Part shown: one piece after another, positions 25,048 through 34,036 of the stretch
Layout: every line of letters starts with the position of its first letter
How positions within the stretch are numbered: the first letter of the stretch is position 1
Source: Candidatus Polarisedimenticolaceae bacterium
GTDB taxonomy: Bacteria; Pseudomonadota; Gammaproteobacteria; Chromatiales; Chromatiaceae
NCBI GenBank assembly: GCA_021648685.1
Contig: JAKISI010000003.1
Span: 33,741 to 97,740 of the forward strand
DNA length: 64,000 nt
Direction of reading: 5' to 3'
Translations under genes and position numbers: made by a program
The notes under the pieces: model-generated
Databases searched by the model: none
What the model saw: only the letters and a program-made list of their open reading frames with translations
What the model was told of the DNA's origin: nothing

Positions 25048-25920
25048 CTACCGCTCCCGCCGCGAAAACATCAAGTTGGTTATCTGCTCGGAGACTATGC
25101 CGATCAAAAAGACCAGTAGTGAGGTGGTCAATAAGAGGGCGCTCATGTTGGTAAAACGCCCTTGCGTGATGTAGTTGTGCGCATAAAGCCCGATGCCCGA
25201 GAGAAAGGTAAAGATGCTAATCGGCAGAAATAGCTTTAATGGCGAGTAGAGTGAACCAACCTTAAAGATAATCAGAAGAAATCGCATGCCATCTTTTATG
25301 GGGCGAATGTGACTCTTTTTGCTATGGCGTGGTTCGGCGTCTATTGGTGCATACTCCACGGTATAAGCGGAGCGGAAAAAAGACATGGTAATGGTTGTCG
25401 GGTAGGAGAAACCATTGGGCAGCAGATGTAGAAATGATTTGAATTTGTCGGCTTTGACCACTCGAAACCCTGAGGTCAGATCCAGAATGGTGTGGCCTGT
25501 CATCCAGCTTGCGAGCTTGTTATATAGGCGGTTGGCGATGGATCGCCCAATGCTGGCCTGGGAGCCTTTTGTCCGTGCGCCAACTACCATATCCAAATTG
25601 TTTTTATTAAACTGCTGGAGGAGCAGCGCGATATCCTTCGGCTGGTGTTGCCCATCGGCATCCATAAAGATGAAGACATCACTTGTGGCAATGCGAGCCC
25701 CTGATTTTACCGCGCCACCATTACCCAGGCTGTAGGGCAGGTTTAGTATTTTGACCCCGGGAATCTCATCCCCTAATTGTGCTGTATCGTCTGTAGAGCC
25801 ATCATTGACTACGATGATCTCTGCCTCTGGGTGACGGTTCTGTAGCTCAGGTAGAAGCGCCCGGAGTGAGTGAGCCTCATTTTTAGCCGGGATAATGATG
25901 CTTATTTTCTGATTTGTCAT
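25048..25920 (-). CDS. GT2 glycosyltransferase with two C-terminal membrane helices
   Basis: A 290-residue dolichol-phosphate-mannose-synthase-like GT2. The N-terminus KISIIIPAKNEAHSLRALL is followed by the nucleotide-sugar site IIVVNDGSTDDTAQ, the metal-binding DADGQHQ in FIFMDADGQHQPKD, and an acceptor-side loop DLTSGFRVVKADKF. Two hydrophobic segments near the C-terminus (LFLPISIFTFLSGIGLYAH and LLLTTSLLVFLIGIV) anchor it in the inner membrane. It probably loads a sugar onto a polyprenyl phosphate. MTNQK at 25920 is taken as the start by family comparison; an in-frame ATG at 25944 exists. Confidence 0.86.
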   Translation of the reverse strand: MTNQKISIIIPAKNEAHSLRALLPELQNRHPEAEIIVVNDGSTDDTAQLGDEIPGVKILNLPYSLGNGGAVKSGARIATSDVFIFMDADGQHQPKDIALLLQQFNKNNLDMVVGARTKGSQASIGRSIANRLYNKLASWMTGHTILDLTSGFRVVKADKFKSFLHLLPNGFSYPTTITMSFFRSAYTVEYAPIDAEPRHSKKSHIRPIKDGMRFLLIIFKVGSLYSPLKLFLPISIFTFLSGIGLYAHNYITQGRFTNMSALLLTTSLLVFLIGIVSEQITNLMFSRRER

Positions 25921-26009
25921 TGTGCCCGCTGTGGTTGCGCCCATGTTCGCGCACCATTGTAGAGCTCTTTAACACACTAAGATAGTATAGGTTTCAATGC
26001 CTGTCGGGC

Positions 26010-26042
26010 AAAAAACAGAGGGGCTACTAAGTAGCCCCTCTG
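26010..26042 (-). terminator. Rho-independent terminator
   Basis: CAGAGGGGCTAC and GTAGCCCCTCTG form a perfect 12-bp stem with a three-base loop (26016-26042). On the minus strand it is followed by six T residues. It would end the transcript of the octaheme cytochrome gene about 70 bases after its stop. Confidence 0.9.
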
Positions 26043-26111
26043 CTCATTACTTCTTTTGCTTCTGAAAACAGTAACCGATGGTATAGCGGACTCGGTTAGC
26101 TGTTTGGAGTT

Positions 26112-27668
26112 TTACCAAACTACCGGCTCTAGCGTGATGGAGTCAAATATGGTGGTTACCACAACCTCGCTAGGACATCCGCCATAGAATACAGCTGCGA
26201 TCATGTGATCCTTCCAGAAGTAAACAACATTTGCCTCAATACCATCGCCAGAGGTGATGCGGGTTCCGGTATTTAAGCCAGGCAGGTACATGCTGAAGTT
26301 CTTGCCTCGGAGGAAGATGATCCTGTATTTTTCCAGGCATAGCGCGTGGCCAAGAATTACGCCGGGTGTGATGGTTGCTGCAATAGGGTTGCTGAGTACG
26401 CTGCCTTTTTTGATCTGTATCCAGTAGTTGTCAGCAGGCAGTGTCCCTGGAATTGCCACCTGGAGAGCATCTACGGACTCTGAAAGAGGCGTCAGAACCG
26501 TTGTACTGCCTGCGCTGTCAGTCAGCTGTACGGTTGGCCTGTAGGTGGTTGCATTGCCTAGCCCGCCCTGGTTGATAAAGCCGCTGCCGAACAGGCTCAT
26601 CTCAAATGCGGTGCCTGTTTTCCAGGTTGCCAGGTTGATGTTATTCAGCTGCGGGATGATGGCAGCAGGTGTGGCTTCGACAAATGACAAGGAGCCGACC
26701 TCTCCATTGTTGCCGTGGCAGCCCCAGCAGTTGTCTGTGTTACCAATGTGACCCTGGTAGGCGGTTTCACTCCCGGGGACAATGCCATCACCATCGGCGT
26801 CGTACTCGATGTTGTGTAAGGATGCAATATCGTGGCAGCGCTGGCAGCCTCGAATCCCTTCTGCTGCTGGCTGGTCGATATTGTGACACCATTCACAGGG
26901 TGATCCTTTGGATGAGCCGGTAATGGTCGGTACGCCGGTTCCATGATGGTTCTGCTTGTTGGTGAATACGGTGATCGGACCAAATCCGCTGGGTACGTCC
27001 GGGGTGCCGATCGTATCGCCGTCTGCGGTGTTGTGGCAGAAGTCGCAGTTGCCCGGATTGGTGCCAGCTGAGCTGGTTATGTTGGTGTCACCATTTGGCT
27101 TTCCGCTCCGCCATGGGGTGATCATGCTTGGGTCGTAGGTTGGTGGGGGCGTGCCGGCATCAAGGCTGCGAACCAGGCTGCCATGGCAGGTGCCGCATTC
27201 GCCCTCTTTAGCCAGTGGTGTGTCGTGGTGAACAGTGCGTTCCCCACCTTCCACAATGTGGCAGAAGAGGCAGTCCCTGAAGCTCTGGACCAGCTCCATT
27301 GCGCCGCTGGATCCAGCCGCTAATTCATGGCAGTTGAGACAGGTGTAGGTTGTGTCTTCAATGCCGTCATTATCGGCATCCATGAAAGGGGGTTGCTCTG
27401 GCCCACCTGCAATCGCAGTAAACAGGTGCTGGTGGTGCCGATCCGGGAGGTAGGTGGTTTTAACCGGCACGCCTGCTGGCGGATCAACCTCTCCAACGGC
27501 TGCAGGTTTGTGGCATCGCCAGCAAACCTCTTTTGTCAGCAGGTTGAACTGGGTGTCAGGGATGCCTAGATGCTGGTTGACAGGTGGCGGTGGAATGGCT
27601 CCCCAGGCTGTCATTGATAGGCTTGCCAACAGGATGAAACTGATGATAAGTGGATGTGATTTATTCAT
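26112..27668 (-). CDS. Secreted octaheme c-type cytochrome with C-terminal Ig-like region
   Basis: A 518-residue exported protein. After a signal peptide (MNKSHPLIISFILLASLSMTAWG) come eight CxxCH haem sites in the first about 330 residues: CWRCH, CLNCH, CLFCH, CGTCH, CDFCH, CEWCH, CQRCH and CWGCH. Aspartate-rich calcium-type loops (DADNDGIED, DADGDGIVPGSE) lie between them. The remaining about 190 residues are haem-free and beta-rich with IPT/TIG-like FEMSLFGSGF. It would carry electrons in the periplasm or outside the cell. It is a single-gene unit with its own terminator. Partner and redox role are unknown. Confidence 0.88.
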   Translation of the reverse strand: MNKSHPLIISFILLASLSMTAWGAIPPPPVNQHLGIPDTQFNLLTKEVCWRCHKPAAVGEVDPPAGVPVKTTYLPDRHHQHLFTAIAGGPEQPPFMDADNDGIEDTTYTCLNCHELAAGSSGAMELVQSFRDCLFCHIVEGGERTVHHDTPLAKEGECGTCHGSLVRSLDAGTPPPTYDPSMITPWRSGKPNGDTNITSSAGTNPGNCDFCHNTADGDTIGTPDVPSGFGPITVFTNKQNHHGTGVPTITGSSKGSPCEWCHNIDQPAAEGIRGCQRCHDIASLHNIEYDADGDGIVPGSETAYQGHIGNTDNCWGCHGNNGEVGSLSFVEATPAAIIPQLNNINLATWKTGTAFEMSLFGSGFINQGGLGNATTYRPTVQLTDSAGSTTVLTPLSESVDALQVAIPGTLPADNYWIQIKKGSVLSNPIAATITPGVILGHALCLEKYRIIFLRGKNFSMYLPGLNTGTRITSGDGIEANVVYFWKDHMIAAVFYGGCPSEVVVTTIFDSITLEPVVW

Positions 27669-28040
27669 TTAAGCCAACCCTCCCGGTGAATACAGGATTT
27701 ATTTATATGGAGCAGCTCTCTCACCAGCCTGGTTTCGATCAGCTCATCGGCGAAATTGCTATGTAACAGTTCCTAAGCTATAGGTTGCTTCTGCTTCTGC
27801 TTCTGCTTCTGCTTCTGCATCGTATACTAACAATGTCCATGCAGAATAAATAGTAATTCAAGTGGATGGAGGGCTTAAAACGGGAACCTAATTCACCAAA
27901 GCCACGGTCTTTTGTTAAGGCATTGAAAATAAAGATAATTATAGATGTTGATCGCGCAATACGTGCCATAGGTTTCGTCGGGCACAGACAGACAGGCAGG
28001 CAGAGCAGCTTTCCAAAACTGCAGGGGAGGAGTGAAGACA
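27669..28040. other. Intergenic region with hexamer repeat
   Basis: A 370-base gap between divergent genes. It holds five GCTTCT repeats and, further on, the repetitive CAGACAGACAGGCAGGCAGA near 27981. An open frame at 27866-28108 overlaps the lipoprotein gene and is not supported. Promoters for both neighbours must lie here. Confidence 0.5.
27787..27818. repeat. (GCTTCT)5 simple sequence repeat
   Basis: Five perfect GCTTCT units plus GC. The hexamer does not shift a reading frame but can change promoter spacing by slippage. It lies about 118 bases upstream of the octaheme cytochrome start on the minus strand. Confidence 0.9.
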
Positions 28041-28406
28041 GTGAGATTACTAACCGTACTGCTGCCACTGCTGATGATTGCAGGCTGCTCAAAAGATGTT
28101 GCGCATGAAGATGCCGAATATCTGGAAACTGTGTTGGAAGGGCTCAGGCTGGAGATGAGTGCAGAGGATACCCGCGCATTTTTTCAGAAACAGAACCACC
28201 ATCTACAGATCTACTGTGAGATGGCTCTGGTAGAGGAGCTGACGCCCTGTGCCAACGGTTATCGCTCAACAGGTATTATCAAACTTCCCAGCAGTGATCC
28301 TGAACATGGCGTGGGGGTGGCAAGGGTGTATCTCAGGCTCAATGGCGACGGCATTCTGAAAGACTATTTTCATGATCTCTATTATGAAAAGCTGGATAAC
28401 CGCTGA
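28041..28406 (+). CDS. Small lipoprotein of unknown function
   Basis: A protein of about 121 residues with a lipoprotein signal: a hydrophobic stretch LLTVLLPLLMIAGCSKD ending in the lipobox cysteine. The mature part is acidic, with three more cysteines (YCEMALVEELTPCANGY). The GTG at 28041 is preferred over GTG 28032 because GGGGAGG ends ten bases before it, against one base for the other. It is convergent with purN, 16 bases away. No family recognised. Confidence 0.6.
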   Translation: MRLLTVLLPLLMIAGCSKDVAHEDAEYLETVLEGLRLEMSAEDTRAFFQKQNHHLQIYCEMALVEELTPCANGYRSTGIIKLPSSDPEHGVGVARVYLRLNGDGILKDYFHDLYYEKLDNR

Positions 28407-28422
28407 GGCACTTGCAAAATGT

Positions 28423-29085
28423 TCATTCACTGTCTGTCTGTGACGGGCTGATGATGGGGCTGCCCAGGGGTTTGCCATCCATCTCCAGCTGACGGCCACT
28501 TATGGCCAGCCGTCCCTCGGCAAACCAGCGTACCACCTGGGGGTAGATGATATGTTCCTGCTGTAGCACGCGAGCCGCCAGGCTCTCCTCTGTATCGCCT
28601 GTCTCTACAGCCACCTGGGCTTGCAGTATCACAGGGCCGCCATCCAGCTCCTCGGTTACAAAATGTACGCTGGCCCCGTGCAGGGTATCACCAGCCTCCA
28701 GGACGCGCTGGTGGGTGTGCAGCCCTTTATATTTGGGCAGCAGAGAGGGGTGAATATTAAGTAGACGCCCTGGGTAGTGCTGGACAAAAAGTGGCGAAAG
28801 GATGCGCATAAAGCCTGCCAGGATAACCAGGCCGGGCTGAAAACTGTCGATCAGCTCGATCAGCGCCTGGTCGTACGCTTCACGGCTGGGGTAGGGTTTG
28901 TGGTTCAGTACTCGGGTCTCAATGCCTGCGGCGTGGGCGCGCTCCAGGCCATAGGCATCATCACGGTTGCTGATGACGGCGGCCACCTTTATGGAAGGAT
29001 TGCTGGCGGTGGCGTCAATAATGGCCTGTAGATTGCTGCCACTTCCGGAGATCAATGCAACAACAGAGAGGGGCTGGCGGCTCAT
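28423..29085 (-). CDS. purN: Phosphoribosylglycinamide formyltransferase
   Basis: PurN uses 10-formyl-THF to formylate GAR in de novo purine synthesis. The 220-residue protein has the phosphate-binding ALISGSGSNLQAIID, the catalytic region ILAGFMRILSP, then LLNIHPSLLPKYKGLHTH with the active-site Asn-His and VHFVTEELDGGPVI with the catalytic Asp. The start ATG overlaps the purM stop by one base (TCAT on the plus strand), so it is translationally coupled to the enzyme two steps later in the pathway, the usual proteobacterial order. Confidence 0.96.
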   Translation of the reverse strand: MSRQPLSVVALISGSGSNLQAIIDATASNPSIKVAAVISNRDDAYGLERAHAAGIETRVLNHKPYPSREAYDQALIELIDSFQPGLVILAGFMRILSPLFVQHYPGRLLNIHPSLLPKYKGLHTHQRVLEAGDTLHGASVHFVTEELDGGPVILQAQVAVETGDTEESLAARVLQQEHIIYPQVVRWFAEGRLAISGRQLEMDGKPLGSPIISPSQTDSE

Positions 29086-30146
29086 CAGGAGATGATCTCG
29101 ATAGAGGCCGCCTTGTCAGAGGCCTCAATCTGCCCCAGTCGCCAGGCCTGCTCGCCCAGGCTGTTGAGCAGCTCGATGGTTTGATCTGCATCGGCCTTGG
29201 CAACACAGACCACCATGCCGACACCACAGTTGAAGGTGCGCAGCATCTCGGACTCTTCAACGTGACCCTGCTGTTGCAGCCAATCAAACAGAGCCGGACG
29301 CTGCCAGGATTTGGCGTTGATAACCGCTTTGGTGCCCTGGGGCAGTACGCGGGGAAGATTCTCTGGCAGGCCGCCGCCGGTGATGTGAGCCAGGGCATGC
29401 ACCTCAACCTGCTCGATCAGCGCCAGCAGTGGCTTTACATAGATGCGGGTGGGGATGAGCAGCGCCTCTCCCAATGGGCGTCCATCCGTCATGGTTTGAT
29501 TCAGATCAGCACGGCTCACCTCCAGAATCTTGCGAATCAGTGAGTAGCCGTTGGAGTGGGGGCCACTGGAGGCCAGGCCAATTAGCGCATCGCCAGGCTG
29601 GACACGGGCGGGTTCAATGATCTTGTCCTTCTCCACGATGCCTACGCAGAAACCGGCCAAGTCATAATCATCGTCGCGGTAGATGCCGGGCATCTCGGCG
29701 GTTTCACCACCGGTCAGGGCGGCGCCGGACTGCTTGCAGCCCTCGGCAATCCCTTTGATGACATCGGTTGCAATGTCCAGCTCAAGATGGGCGGTGGCAT
29801 AGTAGTCGAGGAAAAAGAGCGGCTCTGCACCTGTCACAATAATATCGTTGACACACATCGCGACCAGATCAATGCCGATGGTATCGTGCTTGTTCAGCGC
29901 CAGTGCCAGCTTGAGTTTGGTACCCACGCCATCCGTTCCAGAGACCAGCACTGGCTGCTTGTAGCGATCCAGCGGCAGCTCAAAGAGCGCGCCAAAACCA
30001 CCGAGCCCCGTCAATACACCGGGGCGGAAGGTCTCTCTTACCACCGGCTTGATGCGTTCGACCAGGGCATTACCCGTGTCGATATCGACACCGGCATCAC
30101 GATAGCTCAGGGTAGGGGGTGAATCGGTATCTTTGGTTTCGGCCAC
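29085..30146 (-). CDS. purM: Phosphoribosylformylglycinamidine cyclo-ligase (AIR synthetase)
   Basis: PurM closes the imidazole ring of AIR using ATP. At 353 residues it has normal length. Signature pieces are [64 protein letters not shown] and [18 protein letters not shown]. It is first in the purMN operon and divergent from the DUF2066 gene, with 120-150 bases between, where both promoters must lie. Confidence 0.97.
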   Translation of the reverse strand: MAETKDTDSPPTLSYRDAGVDIDTGNALVERIKPVVRETFRPGVLTGLGGFGALFELPLDRYKQPVLVSGTDGVGTKLKLALALNKHDTIGIDLVAMCVNDIIVTGAEPLFFLDYYATAHLELDIATDVIKGIAEGCKQSGAALTGGETAEMPGIYRDDDYDLAGFCVGIVEKDKIIEPARVQPGDALIGLASSGPHSNGYSLIRKILEVSRADLNQTMTDGRPLGEALLIPTRIYVKPLLALIEQVEVHALAHITGGGLPENLPRVLPQGTKAVINAKSWQRPALFDWLQQQGHVEESEMLRTFNCGVGMVVCVAKADADQTIELLNSLGEQAWRLGQIEASDKAASIEIIS

Positions 30147-30298
30147 AGTCTGCTCCGGTGGGAGGTTTGGATATTCGGGGGGCTGATTCTATCAATGATG
30201 GCGAAGCTGGGGAATCGGTTGTGCTGATTTTAGACAGCGGCGGGTTGGCACGTTAGAATCGCGCCAACATGAATATCCTATCCATGAAGGAATCCTTG

Positions 30299-31471
30299 AT
30301 GCGTTGGAGCCTGGGCGTATTGTCACTTCTGATCGTGATGACGGTCGCATCACCCGCATTTTCAGCCCAGGTTTCGGGGCTGTATGGGGCAGAGGTTCCC
30401 GCTGAGGGGCAGGAGGTGAATCAGCGCAACAAGGCGATTGTTGAGGCCTTTCGCCAAGTGCTGGTCAAGGTTACGGGGAGCCGGGAGATTGTTCAGCATC
30501 CGCAACTGGCGGGTGAGATTCGTAATGCCCCGCGTTATGTGCGGCAGTATCGCTACCGTATGGTGACGAGGGAGGCCTCTCTTGCCGAGCCGCAGCCGGA
30601 ACCAGAGGCCGGTGAAACCGCGCCAGCTCCCGCTTTGCCGGTTTTACCCAGGCAGGCGCGTATGCTGCGTGTCGTGTTTGATGAGAAAGCAGTCAATCGC
30701 ATGCTGCGTGAGCGTGGCGTGGCAGTGTGGGGGAGTCGGCGACCCGCAACCCTGGTGTGGCTGGCTACCGAACGCAATGGTCGGCGCAGCCTGGTGATGC
30801 CCGATTCGGATGAGCAGCTCTACACCACCCTTCTGGATGCCATGGATACCCGTGGTGTCCCCATTCTCTTCCCGCTGATGGATCTGGAGGATCAGGCCAG
30901 CCTGCGGGTCAGTGACCTCTGGGGCGGCTTTTCCGATACCCTCTTGCGCGCCTCGGCACGTTACGGCCCGGATGCGGTTATGACCGCCCGCCTGGTGGAG
31001 TTTGAGCCGGAGCTGTGGCGGGCAGGCTGGATGCTCCTGTTGGATAAAAAGGAGTTTTTGTGGGATAGCGAAGGGGAGAGTCTGGCCATGACGGTTGAAG
31101 CAGGTATCCATGCCGGGATGGATCTGCTGGCCTCCCACTATGCCCCTTCTGCAACCGAGAGCAGCACCGATGCCATCTATCTGCGTGTGGCAGGGGTCGA
31201 TGATCTCTACCGTTTTGCCCGGCTGCAGAAGCAGCTGTCGGGACAGGATATTGTGGAGCAGCTTTCACTGGTGTTTGTGGAGCCAGAGGCGGTCACCTAT
31301 GCGCTGCATATTCGCGGCGGACAGCGCGCGCTGGAGCAGGGCATTTCGCTCTCAAGGATGCTGGTTCCCGACCGCCCGGAAGAGATGAGCGACCAGACCT
31401 TGCCCGCGCCCCCATCAGAGGTGATGGTTGATAGCGGAGAGGTGTTGCTGCGCTATCGGTTACAGCCCTGA
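30299..31471 (+). CDS. DUF2066 family periplasmic protein
   Basis: A protein of about 390 residues with a signal peptide (RWSLGVLSLLIVMTVASPAFSA). The mature N-terminus VSGLYGAEVPAEGQEVNQRN followed by AFRQVLVKVTGSREI is the DUF2066 signature. Next comes LVWLATERNGRRSLV and a long C-terminal domain. The ATG at 30299 has AAGGA seven bases before it and is preferred over ATG 30269. Family function is unknown; members sit next to purM and hda in many gammaproteobacteria, as here. Confidence 0.85.
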   Translation: MRWSLGVLSLLIVMTVASPAFSAQVSGLYGAEVPAEGQEVNQRNKAIVEAFRQVLVKVTGSREIVQHPQLAGEIRNAPRYVRQYRYRMVTREASLAEPQPEPEAGETAPAPALPVLPRQARMLRVVFDEKAVNRMLRERGVAVWGSRRPATLVWLATERNGRRSLVMPDSDEQLYTTLLDAMDTRGVPILFPLMDLEDQASLRVSDLWGGFSDTLLRASARYGPDAVMTARLVEFEPELWRAGWMLLLDKKEFLWDSEGESLAMTVEAGIHAGMDLLASHYAPSATESSTDAIYLRVAGVDDLYRFARLQKQLSGQDIVEQLSLVFVEPEAVTYALHIRGGQRALEQGISLSRMLVPDRPEEMSDQTLPAPPSEVMVDSGEVLLRYRLQP

Positions 31472-31498
31472 GCGACATTCCACAGCATTAGCAGTGAA

Positions 31499-32053
31499 AT
31501 GCAAGCCAAAGACATCCCCAACCTGATCAGCGTCCTGCGGATATGCATCACCATCCCGGTGGTCTGGGGACTGTTGCATGAGTGGTACGGGGTGACGCTG
31601 CTGCTGTTTGCCATTGCGGGGTTGTCGGATGGGCTGGATGGCTTTCTTGCCAAACACTATGGCTGGCAAAGTCGCCTGGGTGGGTATCTTGATCCGCTGG
31701 CGGACAAGGTGCTGCTGGTCTCCTGCTTCTTTGCCCTGGGCTGGCTGGGGCATATCCCCTACTGGCTGGTCGCGGTTGTGGTGTTTCGTGATCTGCTGAT
31801 TGTGGCAGGGGCTACCGCCTACCACTTTCAGGTCTCACGTCTGGATGCCACCCCCAGTCTGATCAGCAAACTCAATACCTTTGTGCAGATCATGCTGGTG
31901 CTGTTCGTGGTGCTGGACAAGGGAGCCATGGCGCTGCCGCCTGAGCTGCTGGAGTGGCTGATTTGGACTACATTTGCTACTACGGTGATGAGTGGGGTGG
32001 GCTATGTCTGGGTCTGGAGCCGCCGGGCGGCAATCAACTCCGACTCCAGCTGA
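31499..32053 (+). CDS. CDP-alcohol phosphatidyltransferase family protein
   Basis: A 184-residue membrane enzyme of the PgsA/cardiolipin-synthase-like CDP-alcohol family, making phospholipids from CDP-diacylglycerol. The active-site motif is present as SDGLDGFLAKHYGWQSRLGG followed by YLDPLADK, with all four aspartates and a lysine in place of the usual arginine (DG-x-x-A-K). Four to six helices surround it. Its last 52 bases overlap the end of hda on the other strand. PgsA and a cardiolipin-synthase-like role are both possible. Confidence 0.88.
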   Translation: MQAKDIPNLISVLRICITIPVVWGLLHEWYGVTLLLFAIAGLSDGLDGFLAKHYGWQSRLGGYLDPLADKVLLVSCFFALGWLGHIPYWLVAVVVFRDLLIVAGATAYHFQVSRLDATPSLISKLNTFVQIMLVLFVVLDKGAMALPPELLEWLIWTTFATTVMSGVGYVWVWSRRAAINSDSS

Positions 32054-32727
32054 GTGCGTACAAAGGGGATGGTCAACCGGCGCTGAGCGGCAAGGGAGGC
32101 GCGATCCAGCTGATCCAGAATCTCCAGCAGGCTTCCCATATCCCGAGGGCAGTGCTTTAGCAGATAGTGTGCGGTCTCTGTGGGCAGCTTCAGGCCACGC
32201 TCGGCTGCGCTCTGTAGCAGCGCCTTAATAGTCTCATCTTCACTCAAGGGGTAGAGCCGGTAACTTAGCCCCCAACTGAGGCGAGAAGCCAGATCCGGCA
32301 GCGCCACCTCTAACGCCGTTGGGCTGCAGTTGGCGCTAATCAGCAACCGCGCCCCGTTATCGCGCAGGTAGTTGAAGAGGTTAAACAGTGCCTGCTCCCA
32401 ATCGGGCAACCCGGTAATCTGCTCTACATCATCCAGGCAGACCAGATCAAACTGTTCCAGACCCTCAAAGATGGCTGCGGAAAAGGAGTGGGCCTGCAAC
32501 AGCGGGATATAGGCTGCCTGCAGATTGAGGGTGTCTGCCTGGTGACAGGCCGCCTGCAACAGGTGGGACTTGCCCGTGCCTTTGCCGCCCCATAAAAACA
32601 GGAAGCTGTTTTCATGCCCCGGAACAGCAGACTGAAGAGTGGCCAGTGCCTGCGCGTTACTGCCGGGAATAAAGCTGCTGAAACTGATGTCCGGGTTGAG
32701 ACGGATGCCCAAAGGGAGCTGCTGCAT
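32002..32727 (-). CDS. hda: DnaA regulatory inactivator Hda
   Basis: A 241-residue AAA+ protein related to DnaA domain III that, with the beta clamp, promotes ATP hydrolysis on DnaA after replication starts. The N-terminal MQQLPLGIRL contains a clamp-binding QLPLGI motif, which fixes the start at 32727. Walker A is LWGGKGTGKSHLL, Walker B is LVCLDDVEQI, and a sensor/arginine region lies in LPDLASRLSWGL. The 3' end overlaps the phosphatidyltransferase gene by 52 bases in convergent orientation. Confidence 0.93.
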   Translation of the reverse strand: MQQLPLGIRLNPDISFSSFIPGSNAQALATLQSAVPGHENSFLFLWGGKGTGKSHLLQAACHQADTLNLQAAYIPLLQAHSFSAAIFEGLEQFDLVCLDDVEQITGLPDWEQALFNLFNYLRDNGARLLISANCSPTALEVALPDLASRLSWGLSYRLYPLSEDETIKALLQSAAERGLKLPTETAHYLLKHCPRDMGSLLEILDQLDRASLAAQRRLTIPFVRTQLESELIAARRLQTQT

Positions 32728-32800
32728 GGCTTGAAAAATAGTTGGATAGCAGGAGGGTTGATGGGTCAGAATATAACATACACAAGGCAATGCAATAGTC

Positions 32801-33418
32801 ATGAAAAAGATGATAAATAAAAGAGGGTGTTTTTTACCCTATTTGATAATAGTGCCGCTTGTGCTGCTTCTGTCCGGGTGCGCAGGAGGGGTAAAAAATA
32901 TGCGAGTGGTGCCACCTGAGCGGGCTGTTGTTGCACCAGAGAGCGGACAATCAATGGTCGTGTTCATACGCCCGTCAGCCTTTGGCGTCGCCATTGAATC
33001 CAGCATATTCGAGATCAAAGGAGATACCCCTTCGCTGATCGGAACCCTTGTGGCAAAGCAAAAGCTCGCTTACCAGCTGGAGCCGGGAAAACATCTGTTC
33101 ATGGTCGCTGGCAACAACGCAGACTATCTGTCAGCGGAGCTAAGGCCCAACAAGACCTATTATGTTCGCATCGCACCCATAATGGGAAAGTGGATAGGGC
33201 GGTTTGAGATCACCCCGATGCCGATCAACATGCTCTACTCGGCCCGCTTCAAGGAGAGGCTGAAAGAGTGTGAAGAGGTAGAGAAAATAGCCGCCCCTGC
33301 CGGTGAAGAAGGGAGTGAGATGGCCGCTATTCAATCAAAGCACAAAGAGTATTATGCCAGGTGGGCAAATGAAGACAGGTCTAAAAAACCAAAGCTGTTG
33401 CCGCGGGATGGGAAGTAA
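32801..33418 (+). CDS. Lipoprotein, DUF2846-like
   Basis: A 205-residue lipoprotein: N-terminal IIVPLVLLLSGCAGGVKN gives the lipobox (LSGC). The mature domain has SMVVFIRPSAFGVAIESSIF, then GKHLFMVAGNNADYLSAEL and NKTYYVRIAPIMG, the beta-sandwich pattern of DUF2846-type lipoproteins (a PEGA-like domain). The C-terminus is basic and charged. The start overlaps nothing upstream on the same strand; hda begins divergently about 70 bases away. The function is not known. Confidence 0.65.
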   Translation: MKKMINKRGCFLPYLIIVPLVLLLSGCAGGVKNMRVVPPERAVVAPESGQSMVVFIRPSAFGVAIESSIFEIKGDTPSLIGTLVAKQKLAYQLEPGKHLFMVAGNNADYLSAELRPNKTYYVRIAPIMGKWIGRFEITPMPINMLYSARFKERLKECEEVEKIAAPAGEEGSEMAAIQSKHKEYYARWANEDRSKKPKLLPRDGK

Positions 33419-33457
33419 GGAACGGGCAGCAGGGCCTGGTGAACAGCGGGATGGCCA

Positions 33458-33769
33458 TTACTGCAGATCGGCAAAACCACCTTCATTGATGACGCTGGAG
33501 TAACCCATGCGCATAAGCGTGGCCTTGGCAATGCCTGCTCGATTTCCACTGCGGCAGTAGAGGTGTATGGTTGCAGCCTTGTCCGTTGTAACGCTTTGGA
33601 TTCGCTCTCCAATCTCGGTATGCGGGATATTTATGGCACCGTCCTTATACCCCTGCTGATACTCGGCAGCGCCGCGTACATCAATCCATATACCCTCAGT
33701 GGATACTCCAGCCTGCACGGCGGTTGCGAGTGAAAGCAGGGTGATAAAAATAAGCAGCAGTCTCTTCAT
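33458..33769 (-). CDS. Periplasmic single-domain rhodanese
   Basis: A 103-residue protein with a signal peptide (MKRLLLIFITLLSLATAVQA). The rhodanese domain has WIDVRGAAEYQQGYKDGAI and the catalytic loop LYCRSGNRAGIA with the active cysteine. It is PspE/GlpE-sized and would move sulfane sulfur or bind thiols in the periplasm. The start at 33769 follows GGAGA about eight bases upstream on the minus strand; the longer frame to 33814 has no signal peptide. Confidence 0.85.
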   Translation of the reverse strand: MKRLLLIFITLLSLATAVQAGVSTEGIWIDVRGAAEYQQGYKDGAINIPHTEIGERIQSVTTDKAATIHLYCRSGNRAGIAKATLMRMGYSSVINEGGFADLQ

Positions 33770-34036
33770 TTTGGGTCTCCATGTCGTGTGGCTGGCCTGT
33801 CGCAGCAGAGACATGATGCATGAATAGGTCTGGTAACGAAAGGGCTTTTATACCCCTATAATGACCTCCAAAACTATCAGTCATCGCTACGGTTTAACAG
33901 AGTGTTCCAGATTCAAGGTTTTCTGTTTTTGGCCGCTAACTGGCCAAGAGGTCAGGCTGCAAATTACGCACAAAATGTGCCAGAAGGTTTCCGGGTTAAT
34001 GCGGTATTAGCTCGTAACTATATGAAATTATAAAAT

